Shown: positions 6,547 through 12,707 of the stretch, piece by piece | Position numbering within the stretch: the first letter of the stretch is position 1 | Layout of the letters: every line of letters begins with the position of its first letter | Source of the DNA: an uncultured Coriobacteriales bacterium | Lineage (GTDB): Bacteria > Actinomycetota > Coriobacteriia > Coriobacteriales > Atopobiaceae | Direction: 5' to 3' | Length of the DNA: 12,877 bases | Assembly (NCBI GenBank): GCA_946530775.1 | Contig: CAMNAH010000015.1 | Span: 1-12,877, forward strand | Translations under genes and position numbers: made by a program | The notes under the pieces: model-generated | Database searches by the model: none | What the model was told of the DNA's origin: nothing | What the model saw: the letters and a program-made list of their open reading frames with translations, nothing else

Positions 6547-6592
6547 AAAAGAGCACCGTTCACGAACGGGGTACTCCGATCGCGAACGGTGC
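6547..6592 (-). terminator. Possible intrinsic terminator of the pyrG-xerD transcript, built from copy B
   Basis: On the minus strand the 40-nt segment 6592-6553 folds with a perfect outer 9-bp stem (GCACCGTTC with GAACGGTGC). CGA/TCG and CGG/CCG inner pairs and a GTAC loop follow. TCTTTT comes directly after it (6552-6547). It lies about 74 nt after the xerD stop. The T-run is short and interrupted, so termination would be partial or need confirmation. Confidence 0.5.
6554..6592. repeat. Intergenic palindromic element, copy B (two 14-bp boxes)
   Basis: Copy B contains CCGTTCACGAACGG (6556-6569) and CCGATCGCGAACGG (6576-6589), joined by GGTACT. Each is one base from the same perfect palindrome as the boxes of copy A. 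The 20-bp box-to-box step is identical in both copies, and the nearest boxes of A and B start 41 bp apart. A and B match both as direct copies (30 of 36) and as inverted copies (32 of 39). Confidence 0.8.
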
Positions 6593-6650
6593 ATGTGCGC
6601 GCATGTGCCAGCATGGGACAGCGCTGCCCTCGCGCTCCCCTACTCCACAG

Positions 6651-6670
6651 AGCCCCTACGAGCCCCTACG
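6651..6670. repeat. Tandem 10-bp duplication across the xerD stop
   Basis: AGCCCCTACG occurs twice head to tail. The copy at 6661-6670 contains the xerD TAG and the other lies just downstream. Imperfect 10-bp steps also occur at 6591-6620 (GCATGTGCGC, GCATGTGCCA, GCATGGGACA). These look like replication-slippage products; I see no function. Confidence 0.7.
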
Positions 6671-7565
6671 AGACGTGCGCGCGGGGATGCGCGGCCAGAT
6701 AGGCCATGCGCACATGGGTGCGGTCGATATGCGTGTAGAGCTGCGTGGTGGCGATGTTGGCGTGGCCCAAGATCTCCTGCACGATGCGCAGGTCGGCACC
6801 GCCCTCGAGCATGTGCGTGGCGAACGAGTGGCGCAGCGTGTGCGGGTGCAGCCCCTCGATGCCCGCAAGGCGCCCGTACTTCTCGCAGATGGCATGCACC
6901 GACTGGCGCGAGATGCGTCCGCCGCGCGCGTTGAGGAACACCGCGCTGCTGGGCTTCTTGCCCACGAGCTGCGGCCTCCAGCGCACCAGATAGCTGCCGA
7001 GCGCCTCTGCGGCGCCTCCCATGATGGGCACCATGCGCTCTTTGGACCCCTTGCCGAAGACCCGCAGCATCTCATCGTCGAGATAGACCTCGCGCTGGTC
7101 GAGTCCGCAGAGCTCCGAGACGCGCAGGCCGCAGCCGTAGAGCACCTCGAGGATGGCGCGGTCGCGCTGGTCGGTGGCCGTATCGCGGAAGGTCTGGTCG
7201 AGCAGGGCGCGCGCCTGCTCGATGGAGAGCACGTCGGGCAGGTGCTTGGGCTTTGAGGGAAGCGGCAGGTCGGCCGTGGGGTGCGCGGTGCAGATCTGCT
7301 CGGCCACCATGAAGCGGTGGAAGCCCTTGATGGCCGAGACGGCACGCTCGACCGATGTGGGAGCAAGGCCCACATCGACCAGCGCGGCGATATGCTCCTC
7401 TATGAGCGCGCGCGTGACGGCCTCGGGGTCGCTCACCCCGCGGTCGGCGAGAAAGGCAAGGTAGCGCTCGAGGTCGCGGCCGTACGCCTCGACGGTATTG
7501 GCCGACGACCCCCGCTCGATGGCGAGGTAATCGAGATATTCGCGTTTGGCCCGTGCCAGATCCAA
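6666..7565 (-). CDS. xerD: Site-specific tyrosine recombinase XerD
   Basis: XerD is a tyrosine recombinase that, usually with XerC, resolves chromosome dimers at dif during division. From the chosen TTG start it has 299 residues, the normal length. The N-terminal SAM-like core-binding domain covers about 5-90. The catalytic domain has all six active-site residues: R148 (GLRVSEL), K172 (GKGSKER), H242 and R245 (HTLRHSFATH), H268 (LGHANIATT) and Tyr277 nucleophile (QLYTHI). The TTG at 7565 has AGGAG 5 nt upstream and lies 8 nt after the pyrG stop. Longer in-frame readings would run deep into pyrG and add low-complexity Arg/Pro sequence. XerC is the alternative name; the position downstream of pyrG, as in mycobacteria, favours XerD. 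Confidence 0.93.
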   Translation of the reverse strand: MDLARAKREYLDYLAIERGSSANTVEAYGRDLERYLAFLADRGVSDPEAVTRALIEEHIAALVDVGLAPTSVERAVSAIKGFHRFMVAEQICTAHPTADLPLPSKPKHLPDVLSIEQARALLDQTFRDTATDQRDRAILEVLYGCGLRVSELCGLDQREVYLDDEMLRVFGKGSKERMVPIMGGAAEALGSYLVRWRPQLVGKKPSSAVFLNARGGRISRQSVHAICEKYGRLAGIEGLHPHTLRHSFATHMLEGGADLRIVQEILGHANIATTQLYTHIDRTHVRMAYLAAHPRAHVS

Positions 7566-7570
7566 CCAGG

Positions 7571-7575
7571 CTCCT
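7571..7575 (-). promoter_or_regulatory. Ribosome binding site that sets the xerD TTG start, overlapping the pyrG stop
   Basis: AGGAG on the minus strand overlaps the last two bases of the pyrG TAG and is 5 nt from the TTG at 7565. It supports coupled translation of pyrG and xerD. Confidence 0.7.
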
Positions 7576-9268
7576 AGCTCTCGACCTTCTCCGGCCCCAC
7601 GCCGGCATCGGAGAGGACCGGGACGCCCACCACATGCAGGTCGCGGCGGTCGCGATGCTCGTGGCGCGCGATGGCGGCGCGCACGAACTCGCGGAAGAGC
7701 GGAGCCGGCTCGTTGGGGCGGCTCTTGAACTCGGGGTGCGCCTGCGTGGCCACGTACCACGGATGGTCCTCCTCAGCCAACTCTACCACCTCGACGAGGC
7801 TGCCGTCGGGAGAAGTGCCGCTCACATGCAGGCCCGCCGCCTCGAGCACATCGCGGTAGTCGTTGTTGACCTCGAAGCGGTGGCGATGGCGCTCGGAGAT
7901 CTCGAGGCGCCCGTAGGCCTCGGCGGCGAGGGTGTCCGGCGCAAGCACGCACGGATAGGCGCCGAGGCGCATGGTGGCGCCCTTGGCCTCGATGCCGCGC
8001 TGCTCGGGCATGAGGTCGATCACGGGATAGCGGCACCCGGGCTCGAACTCGGTGGATGTGGCACCCTCCATGCCGCACACGTTGCGCGCATACTCCGCCA
8101 CGGCAACCTGGAGGCCCAGGCACACGCCCAGATAGGGCACCTTCTGCCTGCGCGCATAGCCGGCGGCTGCGATCTTGCCCTCGATACCGCGGATGCCGAA
8201 GCCGCCGGGCACGAGGATGCCGTCATAGGCCGCGAGCGTCTCGTCAACGTAGTCGGGATTGAGGTTCTCGCCGTCGATAAGCTCGACCTCCACATGGCGG
8301 CCGTAGTAGACGCCCGAATGATGGAGCGCCTCGATCACCGAGAGGTACGCATCGGGAAGCGACGTGTACTTGCCCACCACGCCGATGCGCGTGATGTCGG
8401 CAAGCGCGTTGGCCTCGTGCAGGGCGCCTGTGAAGGAGTACCACGGGCTCATATCGCGCGTGCGCTCCTCGAGGCCCAGCAGCTCGCACACCTTGCGGTC
8501 GAAGCCCTGGTCGGCCAGGTGGCGCGGCACGTCGTAGATGGAGGGGCAGTCGAGGTTCTGGAACACGCAGCTCGCGTCCACATCGCAGAAGCTCGCGAGC
8601 TTGGCGCGCACGGAGGCGTCGACCTCGTGGTCGCTGCGGCAGACGATGATGTCGGGCTGGATGCCCATCGAGCGCAGCTCCTTCACGGAATGCTGCGTGG
8701 GCTTGGTCTTGATCTCGTGGGCGGCCGAGATATAGGGCACGAGGCTCACGTGGATGCAGATCACATCCCCCGCGGCCTTCTCCTTGCGAAACTGCCGCAT
8801 GGCCTCGATGAAGGGCTGGCCTTCGATATCGCCCACCGTGCCGCCGATCTCGGTGATGACCACGTCGGCGCCCGTCTCCTCCACCGCGGCGAAGCGCGCC
8901 TTGATCTCGCCGGTGACGTGCGGGATCACCTGCACGGTGCCGCCGAGAAAGTCGCCCGCTCGCTCACGCGAGATGAGCGTCTGGTAGATGAGGCCGCTTG
9001 TGAAGTTGGAGTCGGCGGTGAGGCTCTCGTTGATGAAGCGCTCGTAGTGGCCCAGGTCGAGGTCCGTCTCCTTGCCATCGTCGGTCACGAAGACCTCGCC
9101 ATGCTGGAAGGGGCTCATGGTGCCGGGGTCCACGTTGAGGTACGGATCGGCCTTCTGCATCATGACCTTATAGCCGCGCGCCTTGAGCAGGCGCCCCAGC
9201 GATGCCGCCGTAATGCCCTTGCCCAGCGCCGAGACCACGCCGCCGGTGACGAATATATGCTTTGCCAT
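7574..9268 (-). CDS. pyrG: CTP synthase (glutamine hydrolysing) PyrG
   Basis: PyrG converts UTP, ATP and glutamine to CTP, the last step of de novo pyrimidine nucleotide synthesis, in the cytoplasm. The 564 residues include the N-terminal synthetase domain, with the nucleotide-binding GGVVSALGKG (9-18) and ITEIGGTVGDIEGQPF (138-153). The class I glutaminase domain has the oxyanion motif PGGFGIRG (354-361), the nucleophile Cys383 in GVCLGLQ, and His511/Glu513 in QAHPEF. Family members usually end soon after the FREFV-type helix at about residue 530-540, so the last 25 or so residues (HRDRRDLHVVGVPVLS onwards) are an extra tail. The ATG at 9268 has GGAGG 5 nt upstream. A promoter-like region precedes it, and xerD follows after 8 nt. 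Confidence 0.98.
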   Translation of the reverse strand: MAKHIFVTGGVVSALGKGITAASLGRLLKARGYKVMMQKADPYLNVDPGTMSPFQHGEVFVTDDGKETDLDLGHYERFINESLTADSNFTSGLIYQTLISRERAGDFLGGTVQVIPHVTGEIKARFAAVEETGADVVITEIGGTVGDIEGQPFIEAMRQFRKEKAAGDVICIHVSLVPYISAAHEIKTKPTQHSVKELRSMGIQPDIIVCRSDHEVDASVRAKLASFCDVDASCVFQNLDCPSIYDVPRHLADQGFDRKVCELLGLEERTRDMSPWYSFTGALHEANALADITRIGVVGKYTSLPDAYLSVIEALHHSGVYYGRHVEVELIDGENLNPDYVDETLAAYDGILVPGGFGIRGIEGKIAAAGYARRQKVPYLGVCLGLQVAVAEYARNVCGMEGATSTEFEPGCRYPVIDLMPEQRGIEAKGATMRLGAYPCVLAPDTLAAEAYGRLEISERHRHRFEVNNDYRDVLEAAGLHVSGTSPDGSLVEVVELAEEDHPWYVATQAHPEFKSRPNEPAPLFREFVRAAIARHEHRDRRDLHVVGVPVLSDAGVGPEKVES

Positions 9269-9276
9269 GATGACCT

Positions 9277-9307
9277 CCCGCAGAAGAAGACGCTCGTTCC
9301 CTACGGG
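9277..9307 (-). promoter_or_regulatory. Possible leader hairpin touching the pyrG ribosome binding site
   Basis: On the minus strand CCCGTAG (9307-9301) can pair with CTGCGGG (9283-9277), 7 bp with one G-U, around a 17-nt loop. The 3' arm covers the first two bases of GGAGG (9278-9274). It could modulate translation, but the stem is short. This is a candidate only. Confidence 0.3.
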
Positions 9308-9312
9308 ATTCC

Positions 9313-9345
9313 ATTGTACGACGGCGACGATACGCCGAACGTATC
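9313..9345 (-). promoter_or_regulatory. Probable pyrG promoter with an overlapping inverted repeat
   Basis: The minus strand has TACAAT (9313-9318), a 5-of-6 match to a -10 element, giving a predicted start near 9306 and a leader of about 38 nt. No good -35 hexamer sits 17 bp upstream. Instead the perfect inverted repeat GATACG-TTCGG-CGTATC (9329-9345) covers that position. This suggests an activator or repressor site. A second palindrome, AAAATG-A-CATTTT, lies at 9354-9366. Confidence 0.45.
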
Positions 9346-9395
9346 AATTTCGTAAAATGACATTTTCTTAAGATAGTGCTTTACGGAGACGGGCG

Positions 9396-11012
9396 TCAGC
9401 CGAGCAGCTCGCGCGCATGGGCGAGCGCGGCATCGCTGGCATCTCCCGCGAGCATGCGGGCGATCTCGCGCACGCGTTCCTCGCCTGCGACCTCGCGGAT
9501 CTGCGTCTCGGGCACGTCGTCGCCGATCTTCTCCACCACGTACTGGCGCTCGGCGCGGGCGGCAACCTGCGCGAGGTGCGTCACGACAAGAACCTGGTGC
9601 GTGCGTGCAAGGTCGGCGAGCACAGCCGCGAGCGCCACGGCGGTGGCACCGCCCACACCGGCGTCGACCTCGTCGAAGACAAGCGTGTCGACCGCGTCGG
9701 CAGCGCCCATGACCACCTTCGCGGCAAGCATGACGCGGCTGATCTCGCCGCCCGAGGCGATGCGCTTCAGGGGCTTGGCGGCCATGCCGGCGGCGGGACG
9801 ATAGAGCAGCTCGATGCGCGCGGGGCCCGTGGACGTCCACTGCTCGCGCGGAAGGTCCTCGAAGGCAATTTCAACCTCGGCGCTGCCCATCTCGAGGCGC
9901 TTCATCTGCTCGGTGATGGCAGCGCAGAGCTTGGGCGCGGCATCCCGGCGCACGCGCATCAGCGATGCAGCCGCATCGGCAAGGACGCGCTCGGCGGCAT
10001 CGACGGCGGCCTGCGCGGCACGGAGCCGCTCTCCCCCGCCCTGATGCGCGGAGACCACGGCCTCCGCCTCGGCCTTGCGCGCGAACACGCGCTCCATGCC
10101 CGGGCCGAAGCTGCGCATGAGGCCCTGCAGCGCGGAGTAGCGCGCCTGCATGCGCACGAGCTCCTCCTCGTCGATGTCCATGCGATCGCAGTAGCTGCGC
10201 AGGTCGCGGGCAACATCCTCGATGGTGGCGATGGCGTCGTCGAGCGAGGCTGCGAACGACGAGAGGTTCTTATCGTGAACGGAGGCCTGCTCGAGCAGGC
10301 GATGGGCCGTGCCCACGGCATCGAGCGCACCCTCGTCGGATGCGAGCGCGGCATAGGCGCCCTCGGCGCTCTGGAGCAGCTGCTCGGCGTGCTCGGCAAT
10401 GGGAAGCGCCTCGCGGAGCTCCTCGAGCTCGCCCTCCTGAGGATTCACTTCCCCGATACGGCGCAGCACGAACTCGGCATCGGCAAGCCGCTCGTCGCTC
10501 GCGCTCATGAGGGCGTGCACCTCGGCGAGCGCATCGGCCGCCCGGCGCGCCTCCTCGAGGGCATCACGGTAGCCGGCAAGCGCCGAAGCCGCAGCCTCGC
10601 CCGCCCATGCATCGATGAGCTCCACGTGCGTCGCAGGCGACAGCAGCCGCTGGTGCTCATGCTGCCCGCAGAGGTCGACCGTGGAGCCAATGCGCTCCGA
10701 AAGCTCGTGAACGCTCGCCATCGAGCCGTTGATGGTGGCGCGTCCGCGGCCATCGGCCGAGACGCGGCGGCGTACCACGGTGCCGTCGAGATCGTCGGCA
10801 CCCAGATAGAACAGGGCCTCCACCTCGAGGGCGTCGGCGCCCTCGCGCACGCTCGTGGCGTCCGCCCGCTCGCCCACGGCCAGCTTGATGGCCGAGAGCA
10901 GCGCGGTCTTGCCCGTGCCCGTCTCGCCCGAGAGCACCGTGAGGCCGCGCGCGGGCTCGATGGCCGCATCGCGGATAAGGGCAACGTTGCGTGCGTGGAG
11001 TTCCTCGAGCAT
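9396..11012 (-). CDS. recN: DNA repair protein RecN (SMC-like ATPase)
   Basis: RecN is an SMC-related ATPase that acts at double-strand breaks in recombinational repair. The 538 residues are near the usual 550. The N-terminal half has the Walker A GETGTGKT (29-36) and DLCGQHEHQRLL (113-124). A long helical, Ala/Glu-rich middle region (about 140-390) is consistent with the coiled-coil arms. The C-terminal half has the ABC signature SGGE (420-423), Walker B TLVFDEVDAGVGG (443-455) and a switch VVTHLAQVA. The ATG shares one base with the nadK stop (TAATG), so translation is coupled. About 127 bp of AT-richer sequence separates the recN stop from pyrG. Identity is secure. Confidence 0.97.
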   Translation of the reverse strand: MLEELHARNVALIRDAAIEPARGLTVLSGETGTGKTALLSAIKLAVGERADATSVREGADALEVEALFYLGADDLDGTVVRRRVSADGRGRATINGSMASVHELSERIGSTVDLCGQHEHQRLLSPATHVELIDAWAGEAAASALAGYRDALEEARRAADALAEVHALMSASDERLADAEFVLRRIGEVNPQEGELEELREALPIAEHAEQLLQSAEGAYAALASDEGALDAVGTAHRLLEQASVHDKNLSSFAASLDDAIATIEDVARDLRSYCDRMDIDEEELVRMQARYSALQGLMRSFGPGMERVFARKAEAEAVVSAHQGGGERLRAAQAAVDAAERVLADAAASLMRVRRDAAPKLCAAITEQMKRLEMGSAEVEIAFEDLPREQWTSTGPARIELLYRPAAGMAAKPLKRIASGGEISRVMLAAKVVMGAADAVDTLVFDEVDAGVGGATAVALAAVLADLARTHQVLVVTHLAQVAARAERQYVVEKIGDDVPETQIREVAGEERVREIARMLAGDASDAALAHARELLG

Positions 11013-11899
11013 TACTTACCGCCCGTCTTGCCGTAGAACACGCGCGAGACCGACTGATAGAAGCTCTGCGCGGAGTGATCGAGCAGCAGGATGTCGCCGG
11101 GGCCGCGGCGGATAGTGACGCGCATGCCCTCGCCGTCCTCTTCCTCCCCGATGGGCTGGCCGTCGGCGAAGAAGTGGCGCTTGACGGGTCGTTCGGGCGA
11201 GAGCTCGATCTCGACCACATCGGAGGGGCTTGTCAGGAACGCGCGCGCCATGATGGTGTGCGGCGCGATGGGCACGCACACCATGCCCGCGAACTCGGGT
11301 GTGACGATAGGTCCGCCCGCCGCGAGCGCATAGCCGGTGGAGCCGGTCGCGGTCGAGACGATGAAGCCGTCGCCGCGCAGCCGATCGATGTGACGCCCCG
11401 AGACCGAGATGTCGAACTCGATCATGGAGCCCTGGCCGCCGCGCGAGACGGAGAGGTCGTTCAGGGCGAAGTTCTCGAGGGTATAGACACTGCCATCGGC
11501 GCGCTCGAACTCGGAGGTAACGGCAAGCGTGGCGCGGTGGCTCACATGGAGCTCGCCGGCAAGCGCAGAAGCAACCGTTCCGATGAGGTCCTCGGGACCT
11601 GCCGTGGTGAGGAAGCCCAGGTGGCCGTAGGAGATGCCCACGATGGGGATCTCGGAGTATCCCACGATCTTCGCCGCGCGCAGCAGCGTGCCGTCGCCGC
11701 CGAGCGAGACCACCAGGCTGCAGCCCTCCGCAGAGGTCTGACGCTGGGGAAAGAGCCTCTTGTCGTGCGCCCATGCAACCTCGATGCCCTCGGCGCCAAG
11801 CCAGGACTCGAGCTCGCGCGCGTCCAGAATGGCGTCGTCGCGCGAATAGTTGGGAACGAGAAGGACCTTCAAGAGAGCCTCGCTTCGGACGGTGTTCAT
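11012..11899 (-). CDS. nadK: NAD kinase NadK (PpnK)
   Basis: NadK phosphorylates NAD to NADP with ATP or polyphosphate in the cytoplasm. From the ATG at 11899 it has 295 residues, typical for the family. It shows the GGDGTLL motif (67-73), GHLGFLT (92-98), the Asn-Asp pair at 147-148, and DGFIVSTATGSTGYALAAGGP (177-197), the conserved NAD-site block. The usual GIN before GHLGF reads GIS here. The start is uncertain. ATG 11899 has no well-spaced ribosome site, whereas TTG at 11872 has GAGG 5 nt upstream and would give the canonical MKVLLVPN beginning. A longer GTG at 11944 lies in a hairpin arm and is unlikely. The 3' end overlaps recN by one base. Confidence 0.95.
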   Translation of the reverse strand: MNTVRSEALLKVLLVPNYSRDDAILDARELESWLGAEGIEVAWAHDKRLFPQRQTSAEGCSLVVSLGGDGTLLRAAKIVGYSEIPIVGISYGHLGFLTTAGPEDLIGTVASALAGELHVSHRATLAVTSEFERADGSVYTLENFALNDLSVSRGGQGSMIEFDISVSGRHIDRLRGDGFIVSTATGSTGYALAAGGPIVTPEFAGMVCVPIAPHTIMARAFLTSPSDVVEIELSPERPVKRHFFADGQPIGEEEDGEGMRVTIRRGPGDILLLDHSAQSFYQSVSRVFYGKTGGK

Positions 11900-11909
11900 G
11901 CCTTTTCTG

Positions 11910-11918
11910 AGTGTATCA
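11910..11918 (-). promoter_or_regulatory. Possible extended -10 promoter element before nadK
   Basis: The minus strand reads TGATACACT, a TGn plus a 4-of-6 -10 hexamer (TACACT). No convincing -35 box is present. A start about 7 nt downstream would leave only about 4 nt before the ATG at 11899, or about 30 nt before the TTG at 11872, which has a ribosome site. Confidence 0.3.
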
Positions 11919-11935
11919 CGGACGCGCTTCGAGCT

Positions 11936-11970
11936 GTGGCACACCTCTTACCGGGTGAGGCGTGCGCCAC
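11936..11970 (-). other. Hairpin directly after the tlyA stop
   Basis: On the minus strand GTGGCGCACGCCTC can pair with GAGGTGTGCCAC across the 9-nt loop ACCCGGTAA. It has a 5-bp GTGGC/GCCAC base, a G-U step, a small CG bulge and a 4-bp CCTC/GAGG top. No T-run follows, so it may be an attenuator or mRNA-stability element between tlyA and nadK rather than a strong terminator. Confidence 0.45.
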
Positions 11971-11972
11971 GA

Positions 11973-12707
11973 TCACGCTTTGCGGCCGGCAAGCAGGTAT
12001 TCGATGTTGCCCTTGGCACCCGTGATGGGGCTCGTGCAGGTGCCGAGCACCTCATAGCCATGATCGGCGAAGGCCGCGGAGATCTTGTCCACGCACGCGA
12101 GCCGCACTACCTCGTCGCGCACGATGCCGCCCTCCCCCACGTCCTCGCGCGCAGCCTCGAACTGCGGCTTCACAAGGGTGACGAAGACGCCGTCGGGCTT
12201 TAAGAGCGCCGTCACGGCAGGCAGCACGGCGGTGACCGAGGTGAACGACACGTCGCAGACGGCTAAGTCGATGGTCGCCGCGCGCTCCGGCACCGCGAGG
12301 TCAACGATGTTGGTGCGCTCGAGAAGCTCCACACGGCTGTCGTTGCGAAGCCCCCAGTCGAACTGCGCGTATCCCACGTCGACGGCCACCACGTGCGCGG
12401 CGCCGCGCCTGAGCAGGCAGTCGGTGAAGCCTCCCGTGGAGCAGCCCACATCGAGGCAGCACTTCCCAACAGGATCGATGGCAAACGCGTCGAGCGCGTG
12501 CTCGAGCTTGAGGCCGCCGCGGCTCACGTAGCCGCCTTTTCCGCGTACATGCAGGTAGATGCCATGCTCGACGGCCTCTCCCGGCGAGCTCATACGTCTA
12601 TCGGTTGTGGAGACATCGCCGGCAAGCACCGCACGCATCGCCTCATCGCGGCTCGCGAAGAAGCCCTGGGCTACCAGCTCATCGTCAAGGCGGCTTTTGC
12701 GGCCCAC
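11973..12707 (-). CDS. tlyA: TlyA family rRNA 2'-O-methyltransferase (S4 plus FtsJ-like domains)
   Basis: TlyA methylates ribose 2'-O positions in rRNA; the mycobacterial enzyme acts on 16S C1409 and 23S C1920, and its loss gives capreomycin resistance. It has been called a haemolysin in older annotations. The 244 residues have an N-terminal S4 RNA-binding domain (about 5-60), the YVSRGGLKLEHAL junction (60-72) and a SAM motif DVGCSTGGFTDCLL (86-99). The likely catalytic set is K67, D152 (CDVSF), K180 (LVKPQFE) and E236 (NIEYL). The start is GTG at 12707, directly after the upstream TAG with no gap. Whether this copy acts on one or both rRNAs cannot be read from the sequence. Confidence 0.94.
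   Translation of the reverse strand: MGRKSRLDDELVAQGFFASRDEAMRAVLAGDVSTTDRRMSSPGEAVEHGIYLHVRGKGGYVSRGGLKLEHALDAFAIDPVGKCCLDVGCSTGGFTDCLLRRGAAHVVAVDVGYAQFDWGLRNDSRVELLERTNIVDLAVPERAATIDLAVCDVSFTSVTAVLPAVTALLKPDGVFVTLVKPQFEAAREDVGEGGIVRDEVVRLACVDKISAAFADHGYEVLGTCTSPITGAKGNIEYLLAGRKA

Noticed and set aside
6495..6589. CRISPR array
   Set aside because: There are only four 14-bp palindromes with gaps of 6, 27 and 6 bp. The 6-bp gaps are similar to each other rather than unique spacers, and no cas genes are nearby.
6500..6589. LexA (SOS) boxes, because of CGAAC and GTTCG half-sites
   Set aside because: Gram-positive LexA boxes need the half-sites 4 bp apart as CGAAC-N4-GTTCG. Here CGAAC to GTTCG gaps are 9-10 bp, and the tight palindromes have the opposite order (GTTCGCGAAC).
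7566..7760. Longer xerD reading reaching back to 7760
   Set aside because: It would overlap pyrG by nearly 190 bp and adds Arg/Pro-rich sequence unlike XerD; the TTG at 7565 has an ideal ribosome site.
7553..9355. 600-residue open frame on the plus strand opposite pyrG
   Set aside because: It mirrors pyrG exactly, is a His/Ala/Arg/Gly-rich product of high-GC codon bias, and has no recognisable domain. The minus-strand pyrG has full catalytic motifs.
11900..11944. NadK starting at GTG 11944
   Set aside because: The codon lies in the 3' arm of the post-tlyA hairpin, and the extra 15 residues are not NadK-like.
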